From assembly GCA_963734665.1 (NCBI GenBank), contig CAVTIR010000009.1:1-64000 (forward strand): a DNA stretch of 64,000 nt, read 5' to 3'. Numbering within the stretch: position 1 is the stretch's first letter; every line of letters starts with the position of its first letter. A model generated the notes under the pieces. It was not told the DNA's origin. It searched no databases and saw nothing but the letters and a program-made list of their open reading frames with translations. Positions 40,032 through 49,956 of the stretch are shown piece by piece. Origin of the DNA: Trebonia sp963734665 (lineage in GTDB: Bacteria > Actinomycetota > Actinomycetes > Streptosporangiales > Streptosporangiaceae). A program made the translations under genes and the position numbers.

Positions 40032-41445
40032 CTAGCCGACGAGTGTCTTCACCGCCGATGTCATGTCGGCCAGGGCCTTCTTCGCGTCGGCGAAGTACAT
40101 GCTGGTCTTGGGGTCGGCGTACAGCTCGTTGTCGATGCCGGCGTAGCCCGTGCCCATGGAGCGCTTGATCACGATGATCGACTTGGCCTGGTCGACGTCG
40201 AGGATCGGCATGCCGGAGATCGCCGTTCCCGGCCAGGCGGGCGGCCGGGTTGGTCACGTCGTTCGCGCCGATCACGAGCGCTACGTCCGCCCGCGCAAAC
40301 TCCGGGTTGATCTCATCCATCTCCTTCAGCAGCGGGTACGGCACGTTGGCCTCGGCGAGCAGCACGTTCATGTGGCCCGGCATCCGGCCGGCGACCGGGT
40401 GGATCGCGTAGGAGACCTCGATGCCCTTCGACTCGAGCAGGGACGCCAGTTCGGCGACGCCGTGCTGCGCCTGGGCGGCGGCAAGGCCGTAGCCGGGCAC
40501 GATGATCACCTTGGACGCGTAGGCGAGCTGGATGGCGGCGTCGTCGGCGGCGATCGACCGGATCTGCGCGTCGCCCGCCACCACTGCGGCCACCGCGCTG
40601 TCCCCGGTGCCGAACCCGCCGATGATGATGTTGGCGAGGGAGCGGTTCATCGCGTCGGCCATCAGCTTGGTGAGGATTCCGCCGGACGCGCCGACAAGCG
40701 CGCCGGCCACGATCAACGCCCAGTTCCCGATGACGAACCCGGCCATGGCCACAGCGGTGCCGGTGAAGGCGTTGAGCAGCGAGATCACGACCGGCATGTC
40801 CGCGCCGCCGATCGGCAGCACCATCATGACCCCGAACGCCAGCGAGGCGAGCACCACGATGAGCAGTGCGGGCAGCGACGCCGTGGTGAGCATGTACGCG
40901 CCCGTCCCGATGGCGATCACCACGAGCGCGGCGTTGAGCACGCGCCCGCCCCGGAACATGATCGGCTGCCCGGTGATGATCCCCTGCAGCTTGCCCGCGG
41001 CGATCAGCGACCCGGTGAACGTTACCGAGCCGATGATCACGTCGAGCACCGTGAAGACCGAGGTGGTGCCGAGCACCCCGCCGGGCGTGGACTCGTCATG
41101 GATGTACTCGTAGATCGCGACGAGGGCGGCAGCGCCGCCGCCGACCGCGTTGAACATGGACACGAGCTGTGGCATCGCGGTCATCTGGATCGTGCGCGCG
41201 GAGTAGAGCCCGGCGGCGGAGCCGAGCAGCGCCCCAACGATCAGTACGGTCCAGCCGACCGCGGTCACGGAGCCGTCGTGGATCAGCAGGACCAGCGTGA
41301 TGATGATGGCGATGGCCATGCCCGCGGTGGAGACCTGGTTGCCGCGCCGTGCGGTCGCGGGGGAGTTCATCAGGTGCAGGCCGATGACGAAGCATGCGGC
41401 CGCCAGCACGTAGACCAGCTGGATGTTTGTGGTGAAGGTGGTCAC
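40032..41445 (-). CDS. pntB: NAD(P) transhydrogenase beta subunit PntB (one apparent frameshift)
   Basis: Membrane part of proton-translocating transhydrogenase: about nine hydrophobic helices (residues 1-270) and the NADP-binding domain III (VPGYGLAAAQAQHGVAELA, HPVAGRMPGHMNVLLAEANVPYP, LVIGANDVTNPAAR). The single frame from 41445 changes into nonsense after NPAAR (about 40230), while the next frame continues correctly with PGTAISGMPILDVDQAKSIIV, KRSMGTGYAGIDNELY and SAVKTLVG and stops at 40032. The corrected length is normal (about 470 aa). One extra base, real or an assembly error, explains it. The gene is last in pntAa-pntAb-pntB. Confidence 0.88.
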
Positions 41446-41454
41446 GGCCGTCCC

Positions 41455-41808
41455 TTAAGGCTGAGTGTGCGGCGCGGACTGCGCCGGGAGTTGGCCATTT
41501 GGATCAGCGGCGGGAGCCTGCGGCTGGGCCTTGCGCCGGAACATCTTCAGCATCCGGCCGGTCACCGCGTACCCGCCGACCACGTTCGCGGCGGCGAAGA
41601 ACGCGGCGACGAACGCGAGCACGTACCCGACGACGTTGTGCGAGGTGACGCCGATCAGTAGCGCGCCCGCCAGGACGATGCCGTGGATCGAGTTGGCCGC
41701 CGACATCAGCGGCGTGTGCAAGGTGGCGGGGACCTTGCCGATGACCTCGATGCCGACGAGCAGCGCGAGTACGAAGATGGTGAGGTCAGTGACCAGTGCG
41801 GTCGACAT
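41455..41808 (-). CDS. pntAb: NAD(P) transhydrogenase alpha subunit, membrane part (PntAb)
   Basis: 117 residues with three transmembrane helices (LTIFVLALLVGIEVIG; SIHGIVLAGALLIGV; VLAFVAAFFAAANVVGGY) and the conserved PATLHTPLMSAANSIHGI segment of the alpha2 domain. In split-alpha organisms this small subunit joins the NAD-binding PntAa to the PntB membrane domain. It lies 9 bp upstream of pntB and 2 bp downstream of pntAa, in one operon. The C-terminal tail is Pro/Ala/Gln-rich and not conserved. Confidence 0.93.
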   Translation of the reverse strand: MSTALVTDLTIFVLALLVGIEVIGKVPATLHTPLMSAANSIHGIVLAGALLIGVTSHNVVGYVLAFVAAFFAAANVVGGYAVTGRMLKMFRRKAQPQAPAADPNGQLPAQSAPHTQP

Positions 41809-41810
41809 CG

Positions 41811-42977
41811 CTAGCTCCCTTGGCTCTCGGTTTCGGCGGCGAGCAGCTTCGTGACGGCGGGGTGCACTACCTCGCTGCCGTGGGCGATGACGACCCCGGC
41901 CTGGATCTCATCGGAGGTGTCTATCTTCAGCATCATTTCATTCGAATCACTGGCGCTGACCAGGTGCAGGAGCAGCGCGCTGATGTTACGGGAGTAGGCG
42001 TTGGACGCGGCCGTCGGCACGGAGGCGGCCAGGTTTTCCGCTCCGATGATCGTGACCCCGTTCGGCGTGACGACGACCTGTCCGGGCACCGAGCCGGCCA
42101 CGTTCCCACCGAGCTGGCTCGACCCCATGTCCACGATGACCGATCCAGGAGCCATCTGGCCCACCGCATCCGAGGTGACGAGCAGCGGCGGCCGCCGTCC
42201 TGGCACCTGTGCGGTCGTGATGATGACGTCCTGCCTGGCGATGTGCCCGGCGAGCTCGGCCTGCTGAGCGTCCCGCTCCTCGGCGGTGAGCTCGCGGGCG
42301 TAGCCCCCCTCACCTGCGGCGCTGATGGTCAGCTCGATGAACGTCGCGCCGAGCGACTGGACCTCGCTTTTGGACGCGGGGCGCACGTCGTAGCCGCTGA
42401 CCTGCGCGCCGAGGCGCCTGGCGGTGCCGATCGCCTGCAGCCCGGCCACCCCGGCGCCGAGCACGAGCAGCTTCGCCGGCCGCGCCGTGCCGGCCGCGGT
42501 GATCAGCAGCGGGAAGAACCTGCCGTAGGCCTCGGCGGCGACGAGCGTCGCCTTGTACCCGGCGACGTTGGCCTGCGAGGTCAGCGCGTCCATACCCTGG
42601 GCCCGCGACAGCGTGCGCGGCAGCCCGTCAAGCGAGATAGCGGTGACGCCGTGGTCCGCGAGCGAGCTGGCCAGGTGCGGGTCGGTCAGCGGCGCGAGCA
42701 TGCCGATCACGGCCTGCCCGGCGCGCAGCCTGGCAAGCGCGGCCTTATCGGGCCGGGTCACCGTAAGGATGACATCCGCAGTGGCGTACAGCTCGTCGGT
42801 GCTGGTAATCACCGCCCCGGCCGCCGTATACGTTTCGTCGGGAAACCAGGCGCCATCCCCGGCTCCCTGCTCGACAAGTACTTCAAGCCCGCCCTGACGC
42901 AGCTTCTGCACCGTTTCAGGTACCAGGGCGACGCGCCGTTCGCCCGGCGCGCTCTCCTTAACGACAGCGACTTTCAT
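41811..42977 (-). CDS. pntAa: NAD(P) transhydrogenase alpha subunit, NAD-binding part (PntAa)
   Basis: 388 residues from ATG 42977, where the family begins (MKVAVVKESAPGERRVALVP). The alanine dehydrogenase/PNT N-terminal domain (about 5-140) is followed by the Rossmann NAD-binding domain (about 150-350; LVLGAGVAGLQAIGTARRLGAQVSGYDVR, VITTAQVPGRRPPLL, VIVDMGSSQLGGNV). It transfers hydride between NADH and NADP at the cytoplasmic face, driven by protons passing PntAb/PntB. It is the first gene of the operon; the promoter must be in the long gap to 43806. Confidence 0.95.
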   Translation of the reverse strand: MKVAVVKESAPGERRVALVPETVQKLRQGGLEVLVEQGAGDGAWFPDETYTAAGAVITSTDELYATADVILTVTRPDKAALARLRAGQAVIGMLAPLTDPHLASSLADHGVTAISLDGLPRTLSRAQGMDALTSQANVAGYKATLVAAEAYGRFFPLLITAAGTARPAKLLVLGAGVAGLQAIGTARRLGAQVSGYDVRPASKSEVQSLGATFIELTISAAGEGGYARELTAEERDAQQAELAGHIARQDVIITTAQVPGRRPPLLVTSDAVGQMAPGSVIVDMGSSQLGGNVAGSVPGQVVVTPNGVTIIGAENLAASVPTAASNAYSRNISALLLHLVSASDSNEMMLKIDTSDEIQAGVVIAHGSEVVHPAVTKLLAAETESQGS

Positions 42978-43806
42978 GCCAGCACTCGCTTCATCCCCTG
43001 TTCGCCTCTCCGCGCGACCGCGTCTCACATTTGAGGCTAAACCGCAAGGGAGAGGACGCGGTAGGCGGGATGATCCTACAACATTGCTACTTTTACCACG
43101 TTCGTGCAGATTCATACTTTTTGGGGTGGGTGTTTCTGTTGGTGCTGTCCTTGCTCAGAGTGAAGGTAGTGCGACAGTTACTCTCAAGCGATCCCCCGAA
43201 CGAGCGCGGCTTACTCCCACCCGTCCCATTGCCGCAAAGGGCCCCAGGACCTTTACAGAGGCCCCGTACGCCACAAAAGCGCAGGCCAGCCACTCTCGCT
43301 CACCCAGATGCCCCGGCATCTGTCTCGTTCACCCCAACGCCCCGTAAGCATGAGCTCGAACCCACGAACGAGTCGGCGATGTCGGTGCCGACGCCCGCGG
43401 GGGATCCGGGATGTCGGCCGCCGACGCATCGCGAGGCGCCATCTACCGGCTCGTTTGCGCTTCTGGGCGCTTCTATCGGGGCCAATTGCGCATTCGAGCC
43501 GGTTGAGGTCCCGGGATGAAGAGCCAGCTGGTGCCCGCGTGGCGGTTAGCGGTGTGCTGCTCGACTGATAATCATGGAAACCTTTATTCGCTGTGCAAGT
43601 TTTTAGCCGTCATGGCGGCTAAAAATTTCCAAGATCATGCCCTGGCCTGTTCAGATGCCGGGCTAGCTGACGCCGGGCGCGACCAACGCAAGCTGACCGG
43701 AAAGCCGGTTCCCGACGCGAGCCAGCAAACACGCGCCGGATTTCGCGCCCGCGTGACGCCCCATCTGGGGACCTACGGCTGAGTGGCAGTGGCCTGCGGT
43801 GCGCCG
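42978..43806. other. 829-bp intergenic region with hairpins, no gene
   Basis: No frame on either strand has convincing protein character. Contents: an AT-richer segment (about 43100-43175) that probably holds the pntAa promoter; a sequence at 43191-43230 (CGCGGCTTACTCCC) repeated inside thiL at 55447; arms CCGGCTCG (43446) and CGAGCCGG (43494) forming a loose hairpin; and a strong A/T-flanked hairpin at 43600-43625. Confidence 0.5.
43600..43625. terminator. bidirectional A/T-tract hairpin
   Basis: TTTTTAGCCG (43600-43609) and CGGCTAAAAA (43616-43625) pair perfectly around TCATGG, inside a weaker outer pair TGGAAA/TTTCCA (43575 and 43626). Runs of A and T at both bases make it look like a bidirectional terminator, unusual in this GC-rich sequence. 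It lies 180 bp beyond the stop of the IclR gene. Confidence 0.55.
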
Positions 43807-44802
43807 TTACGACCCGCGGTGGGTGGACTCGGCGCGGAGCAGTTCGCCGATTCGCTCGCCGGCCGCGAGGACCGCATTGGCATGCAGCCTTCCAGGCGAG
43901 CGGGTTAGGCGCTCGATAGGTCCCGACACGGAGACAGCGGCAAGTACCTTGCCACCCGCGCCGCGCACCGGGGCGGATACCGAAGCGACGCCGAGTTCCC
44001 GCTCGGCCGCGCTCGCGGCCCAGCCACGGCGGCGGACGCCGGCCAGCGTGGTGGCGGTGAACTTGGCGCCGCGCAGGCCCCGGTGCATCCGCTCGCCCTC
44101 TTCCCAGGCGAGCAGGACCTGCGCGGCCGAGCCTGCGGTCATCGGCAGCGCCGCACCGACCGGCACGGTGTCCCGCAGCCCGCTGGCCCGCTCGGCGGCA
44201 GCCACGCAGACCCGGACGTCGCCGGCGCTCCCGCCCCCGGCCAGCCGGTAGAGCTGCGCGCTTTCTCCTGTGACGTCCCGCAGCTGGACGAGGACTGGCT
44301 GGGAGACGGCAAGCAGCCGGTCCTCGCCGGCCGCCGAGGCGAGCTCGCCGACCCGGGGTCCGAGGACGAACCGGCCCTGCACGTCCCGCCCGAGGAGCCG
44401 GTGGTGCTCAAGTGCGACCGCGATCCGGTGCGTGGTGGGACGGGCCAGCCCGGTCGCCGCGACGAGCTGCGCGAGCGTCGCGGGGCCGCTCTCCACGGCG
44501 GCCAGCACGGCCACGGCCTTATCCAGTACGCCAACGCCGCTGTTGTCCCCCCGGGGGGCGACCCCCCGTATCCCGCCGGATGCGCGCCCGATGGCAAGAG
44601 CAGCCATCGGATCGGGCGCGGATCCGGCCCTTCCCGAGGGGACGACCCCTCGTACCCCGCTGTTACTCCCCGGGGGGACGACCCCCCGTACCCCACTGTT
44701 ACTCCCCGGGGGGACGATCCCCCGTACCCCCCGCGACGAAGAGCTGGTGGTATCCCCGTCCATCCCGCTTGAGGCGTCACCGCTACTGGTAATATTGCCC
44801 AT
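43807..44802 (-). CDS. ndgR: IclR-type regulator of the NdgR/LtbR group with repeat-derived N-terminus
   Basis: 331 residues if started at ATG 44802. Residues from about 95 on are a complete NdgR/LtbR-like protein: GVGVLDKAVAVLAAV, ATGLARPTTHRIAVALEHH, GESAQLYRLAG, SGLRDTVPVGAALPMTAGSAAQVLLAWEE, VSVSGPIERL. NdgR/LtbR controls leucine and other amino-acid genes and is typically divergent from leuCD, exactly as here. Relatives are about 240 aa and begin a few residues before GVLDKAV. Here that start is gone: the upstream codons are family-A repeats, read as GVRGIVPPGSNS, GVRGVVPPGSNS, GVRGVVPSG and GIRGVAPRGDNS. Possible in-frame starts lie only in or beyond the repeats (ATG at MAALAIG or ATG 44802). 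Confidence 0.85.
   Translation of the reverse strand: MGNITSSGDASSGMDGDTTSSSSRGVRGIVPPGSNSGVRGVVPPGSNSGVRGVVPSGRAGSAPDPMAALAIGRASGGIRGVAPRGDNSGVGVLDKAVAVLAAVESGPATLAQLVAATGLARPTTHRIAVALEHHRLLGRDVQGRFVLGPRVGELASAAGEDRLLAVSQPVLVQLRDVTGESAQLYRLAGGGSAGDVRVCVAAAERASGLRDTVPVGAALPMTAGSAAQVLLAWEEGERMHRGLRGAKFTATTLAGVRRRGWAASAAERELGVASVSAPVRGAGGKVLAAVSVSGPIERLTRSPGRLHANAVLAAGERIGELLRAESTHRGS
44535..44740. repeat. family-A repeats inside the ndgR coding sequence
   Basis: Four cores (about 44548, 44636, 44672, 44707) and one hairpin with 17-bp arms at 44576-44592 and 44611-44627 (one mismatch) around spacer GGCAAGAGCAGCCATCGG. All are within the reading frame of the IclR-type gene. Confidence 0.88.
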
Positions 44803-44959
44803 GTACTGATACTGCCGTCTCAAATCGTGAGATGCAAGTCGAGACGCGCAGGGTGAGTCTTGGTCTTTTTCACGGTTGCGACCAAGTGAAACCTTGGAGC
44901 ACGGGCAAAAGAACAAGACTCAGTACCCAGCGAATCAGCAACCTAAGGAGATGGACCGC

Positions 44960-46390
<1,431 letters not shown>

Positions 46391-46570
46391 CTCCCGGGGG
46401 CGACCTCCCGTACCCCGCCGGATGCGCGCCCGATGGCAAAAACCGCCATCGTATCGGGCGCGCATCCGGCCCCCCTTCCGGGGGGACACCCCCCGTACCC
46501 CCCGATGTCCGCGCGGACGGGCCTGATCGCAAAAACCGCGGTCATATCAGGCCCGTCCGCGCGGACAAAG
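46391..46570. repeat. two tandem family-A repeats between leuC and leuD
   Basis: The first copy has 18-bp perfect arms at 46417-46434 and 46453-46470 (GCCGGATGCGCGCCCGAT) with spacer GGCAAAAACCGCCATCGT. The second has 21-bp perfect arms at 46507-46527 and 46546-46566 with spacer CGCAAAAACCGCGGTCAT. Each is preceded by a core. The first core starts at the base after the leuC stop. Confidence 0.93.
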
Positions 46571-46610
46571 GCAGCGGGGATCCGCGCTTTCGTTACTCAC
46601 AGGAGAAACT

Positions 46611-47216
46611 ATGGAACCGTTCGTTACGCTCACCGGGCGGGCCCTGCCGCTGCGGCGCACCAACGTCGACACCGATCAGATCATCCCGGCCGTGTACCTC
46701 AAGCGGGTCAGCCGCGATGGGTTCGGCGACGGGCTGTTCGCCGCCTGGCGCGAGGACCCGTCCTTCGTCCTGAACCAGCCGCGCTACGCGGGCGCGACGA
46801 TCCTCGTGGCGGGCACGGACTTCGGCACCGGCTCGTCGCGGGAGCACGCGGTCTGGGCACTCCTCGACTACGGCTTCCGCGCGGTGATCGCGCCGAGGTT
46901 CGGTGACATCTTCCGCACTAACTCCACCAAGGCGGGTCTGCTCCCCGTGGTGCTGCCGGAGAAGGTCGTAGCGCTCATCCAGGACGCGGCCGAGGCCGAG
47001 CCCCCGGCCGAGGTCACCGTGGACCTCGACAAGCGCGAGGTCCGGGTCACCGGCGCCGCCCTCGCCGAGCCCCTCGTGGAGCCGTTCCAGATCGACGACT
47101 ACACCCGCTGGCGCCTCATGGAGGGCCTGGACGACATCGGCCTAACCCTCCGCCATGAGGACGAGATCTCCGCCTTCGAGTCCACCCGCCCATCCTTCCT
47201 CCCCGCAACGTTGTAA
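46611..47216 (+). CDS. leuD: 3-isopropylmalate dehydratase small subunit
   Basis: 201 residues, AGGAG before the ATG. The swivel domain of the aconitase family: LPLRRTNVDTDQIIPAVYLK, FGTGSSREHAVWALLDYGFRAVIAPRFGDIF, and the C-terminal RWRLMEGLDDIGLTL. It completes the active site of LeuC. Normal length. Separated from leuC by the repeat pair, which could affect the relative expression of the two subunits; no promoter was recognised in the gap. Confidence 0.97.
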   Translation: MEPFVTLTGRALPLRRTNVDTDQIIPAVYLKRVSRDGFGDGLFAAWREDPSFVLNQPRYAGATILVAGTDFGTGSSREHAVWALLDYGFRAVIAPRFGDIFRTNSTKAGLLPVVLPEKVVALIQDAAEAEPPAEVTVDLDKREVRVTGAALAEPLVEPFQIDDYTRWRLMEGLDDIGLTLRHEDEISAFESTRPSFLPATL

Positions 47217-47872
47217 CCGGGGGAGAATCGTCCGACCTCCAGCCCTGGGGACCACAGAGCCAGCTTCCCCCGGTGGCCGGGCCCTCGGCCGTGGCGGGAA
47301 CCGGGCATACCGGGCGGCCCGCAGCGCGAGGCAGGGATAGTGGATCGCTGTACGCGCCCTGGCGTGTACAGCGATCCACTATCTTCGCGTCCGCTTTGCG
47401 GAGCCGGGCCGACGTCCCACGGGCGGGGGAAGCTGGCCTGCGGCCCCCAGGGCTAGCTCGTTCGGGGGCAGCGTGCCGATTGCGCTAATCGGCGTTCTCA
47501 GGCGAGCGCCCGCCGCGGCGTCAAATGCCGAAAATCGGATATAACGGACGCCCCACGTGACACGCCTGAAACTCAGGTTGGGCCGGAACGTTGCCATGGC
47601 CGGCCCAACGGCACGCGGGGACGGCGGCACCCGGCCTGCCGCAGCACGCGCCGCCCGCCTGCCTGGGCTCGCCGCTCGCGCTAACCGAAATTTCCGGAAA
47701 TTTCGGGCGCCGCCAGGAAATCAGGCCGGGAAAAAGGCCCGACACGCCGGCCAATATTCGGCAGAGTTATTGTGTAGGCGCGCCCGATCGCCTAATTTCG
47801 GGCTGGTCAGGGGTCGTGGCCCAGGCAAGCAGCCACAAGCGCGGCCCCCCGTGGGGGAACGCAGGAGTGAAT
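47217..47872. other. intergenic region before the HU gene
   Basis: 650 bp without a gene. The left part (47265-47410) is a family-B palindromic repeat. The middle carries GAAATTTCCGGAAATTTC (47687-47704), a nested palindrome. The HU promoter should be near TTCGGCAGAGTTATTGTGT (about 47757-47775). The ribosome-binding site GGAG is at 47863. Confidence 0.5.
47265..47410 (+). repeat. family-B palindromic repeat, copy 2
   Basis: Palindrome arms 47336-47356 (GATAGTGGATCGCTGTACGCG) and 47363-47383, 21 bp with one wobble mismatch around CCCTGG. The flanks (GGAACCGGGCATACCGGGC upstream, ATCTTCGCGTCCGC downstream) are shared with the copy at 63040-63190 in the opposite orientation. Confidence 0.88.
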
Positions 47873-48196
47873 ATGAACAAGCGTGATCTGATCGACGCGC
47901 TCTCGGGTCGCCTGGGGGACAAGAAGTCCGCGACCGAGGCGCTGAACGCGGTCCTTGAGACCATTCAGTCGGCCGTGGCGGGCGGCGACAAGGTCGCCAT
48001 CACCGGCTTCGGTGTCTTCGAGAAGAGCGAGCGCCCGGCGCGCACGGCGCGAAATCCTGCGACCGGTGCCGAGATTCACGTGGCCGCTCAGTCCGTGCCC
48101 AAGTTCCGTCCGGGTGCTGACTTCAAGGCGCTAGTCAACGGCGGCAACGACACCGAGGAGAAGCCGGCCGCCAAGCCAGCGGCCAAGAAGAAGTAA
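47873..48196 (+). CDS. hup: HU-type nucleoid DNA-binding protein with Lys/Ala tail
   Basis: 107 residues from ATG 47873 (GCAGGAGTGAAT upstream). The HU/IHF fold spans residues 1-92 (MNKRDLIDALSGRLGDKKSA, VAITGFGVFEKSERPARTARNPATGAEI with the DNA-intercalating arm, VPKFRPGADFK). It ends in a short basic KPAAKPAAKKK tail, a much reduced version of the long Lys/Ala tail of mycobacterial HupB and Streptomyces HupS. It binds and bends DNA in nucleoid compaction. Single gene, followed by a 270-bp tandem repeat region. Confidence 0.95.
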   Translation: MNKRDLIDALSGRLGDKKSATEALNAVLETIQSAVAGGDKVAITGFGVFEKSERPARTARNPATGAEIHVAAQSVPKFRPGADFKALVNGGNDTEEKPAAKPAAKKK

Positions 48197-48289
48197 CGCG
48201 CAGGCAGGGCACAACGTGCAGGCAGGTGCCGAGCGGCGCAAGCGCTGCGGCCTGAACGGACGGCGGCACGGGGACCCTCCCCGATGCCG

Positions 48290-48575
48290 CCGTGCGTTAT
48301 TTCGAGGCACGCCCCCAAGGGCGCCAGCCAGCCAGCGCGCCGGGCGACCCAAGACGCGTAAGGCCGGTAGCCAGCGCGCCAGCCAACCAGCGCGCCAGCC
48401 AACCAGCGCGCCAGCCAACCAGCGCGCCGGGCGACCCAAGACGCGTTAGGTCGGCAATCAGCGCGCCAGCCAGCCAGCGCGCCGGGCGACCCAAGACGCG
48501 TAAGGCCGACAGCCAGCGCGCCCGGCAATCAGCGCGCCAGGCAACCCAAGACGCGTAAAGGCCGGCAACCGACGC
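48290..48575. repeat. tandem repeat region after the HU gene
   Basis: GCGACCCAAGACGCGT or near copies (GCAACCCAAGACGCGT) occur four times (about 48347, 48431, 48490, 48542), and between them CCAGCGCGCCAGCCAACCAGCG-like 12-bp units (CCAACCAGCGCG) repeat in tandem. Together they fill most of the gap to ddl. Not a CRISPR: unit length and spacing are irregular and units run into each other. Confidence 0.85.
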
Positions 48576-48601
48576 CGGGCCAGAACGCGTTTCAGCAGGA
48601 T

Positions 48602-49738
48602 CTAGGCCCCTCCGTCCGGCTTCGAGAGCGCCGTCGTGATGACCCTGTCAATCAGTTGCGGCATGGGCAGTCCGGAGGCCGCCCACATCATCGGGAACCC
48701 TGACGTTGGCGTCATCCCCGGCATGGTGTTGATTTCGTTCACCAGAACGTCACCAGAAGCGGTGTAGAAGAAGTCGACTCGCGCCAGCCCCTCGCACCCG
48801 ATCGCGTCGAACGCCGCGCACGCAAGCGAACGCACACGCGAAGACGCCGCGGCGGGGATCGGCGCGGGAATCTCCATCCGCGACTCCGGTGCCAGGTACT
48901 TGGCCTCGAAGTCATACCAGGTGGCGTGCGGGTCGACCACGATCATGCCCGGCACCGACGCCTCAGGAGAACCGCCGTTAAGCCCCTCAAGCACGGCGCA
49001 CTCGATCTCGGCGCCGCGGATTGCGGCCTCGACGAGCACCTTCCTGTCAAACCGCCGCGCCTCCTCGATCGCCGCCTCAAGCTGGTCAGGCGAAGAGACC
49101 TGCGACGTCCCGAGCGACGACCCGCCCCTGGCCGGCTTGACGAACACCGGCCAGCCGAGCTCACCCACCTCGTCGAACACGCGCTTGCGCTCAAGCGACG
49201 AAGGGGACGAACCCCAGTCCCTGTCTCGCACCACCACGTACGGCCCGATCGGTAGCCCGCGGGCCGCGAACAGGAGCTTCATGTACTCCTTGTCCATGCC
49301 CGCCGCGCTGGCAAGGACCCCCGCGCCGGCGTACCGGATCCCGGCCATCTCGAACAGCCCTTGGATCGTCCCGTCCTCACCGAAAGTCCCGTGCAGCAAC
49401 GGCAGCACCACATCGACCTCACCGAGCTCAGGCGGCACAGCAGTGGGCCCACTGAACACCAGTGCCCCGCCGCTAGGCCCGGCCGCAGGCGTCACCGACA
49501 CGCCAGGCGTCGCCACCGCGTCCACGGACGGCGAGGAACCGGACGACAGCGCGAGCCGCGCGGGGTCCCCCGAGGTCAGCACCCACCGCCCGTCGCGCGC
49601 GATGCCGATCGGCACGATGTCGTAGCGGTCCCGGTCGATGGCCCCGAGCACCAGCCCCGCGCTCGCGCATGAAACCGCGTGCTCGGCGCTGCGTCCTCCG
49701 AACACCACGGCGATCCGGACCTTGGGCGCTGATCCCAT
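48602..49738 (-). CDS. ddl: D-alanine--D-alanine ligase
   Basis: 378 residues. ATP-grasp enzyme joining two D-Ala for peptidoglycan. Seen: the N-terminal FGGRSAEHAVSCASA, LPLLHGTFGEDGTIQGLFEMAGI, MDKEYMKLLFAARGLP, VFVKPARGGSSLGTSQV (ATP-binding loop), ECAVLEG, and the C-terminal GLARVDFFYTASGDVLVNEINTMPGMTPTSGFP, with metal-binding Asp, Glu and Asn. The length matches the longer actinomycete DdlA type, with the 40-residue insertion near residue 60-100. In actinomycetes ddl usually lies near gpsA and cofC, as here. Confidence 0.96.
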   Translation of the reverse strand: MGSAPKVRIAVVFGGRSAEHAVSCASAGLVLGAIDRDRYDIVPIGIARDGRWVLTSGDPARLALSSGSSPSVDAVATPGVSVTPAAGPSGGALVFSGPTAVPPELGEVDVVLPLLHGTFGEDGTIQGLFEMAGIRYAGAGVLASAAGMDKEYMKLLFAARGLPIGPYVVVRDRDWGSSPSSLERKRVFDEVGELGWPVFVKPARGGSSLGTSQVSSPDQLEAAIEEARRFDRKVLVEAAIRGAEIECAVLEGLNGGSPEASVPGMIVVDPHATWYDFEAKYLAPESRMEIPAPIPAAASSRVRSLACAAFDAIGCEGLARVDFFYTASGDVLVNEINTMPGMTPTSGFPMMWAASGLPMPQLIDRVITTALSKPDGGA

Positions 49739-49899
49739 GTACCACCTCCGCTGCTCCAGTCAACCCGAAGATGGTAGCCGCTGGCCAGCACAAAAAAATT
49801 GCCTTGCCGTTTCATCCCCAATGCGAAAAGTTGCGGCCCCCTGCCATGCAGGTACAGAGTCTTCCAAACGGGACCGTGCTTCGCCTCTCCGTCCACACG

Positions 49900-49942
49900 G
49901 TTATCTCCCGGGGGGACGACCCCCGTACCCCCGATGCCGGTG
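49900..49942. repeat. family-A core without hairpin
   Basis: TCTCCCGGGGGGACGACCCC followed by CGTACCCCCGATGCCGG at about 49904-49941, immediately beyond the stop codon of the PLP enzyme gene (49957). No matching hairpin is present. The rest of the ddl upstream gap (49739-49899) shows nothing else. Confidence 0.8.
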
Positions 49943-49956
49943 CGGCCGACCGTGAT

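Noticed and set aside
40150..41661. Long plus-strand frames antisense to pntB, murT, recG and the integrase
   Set aside because: They mirror genuine genes in a high-GC sequence, have compositions of the shadow type (Arg/Gly/His-rich), and lack family motifs and ribosome-binding sites.
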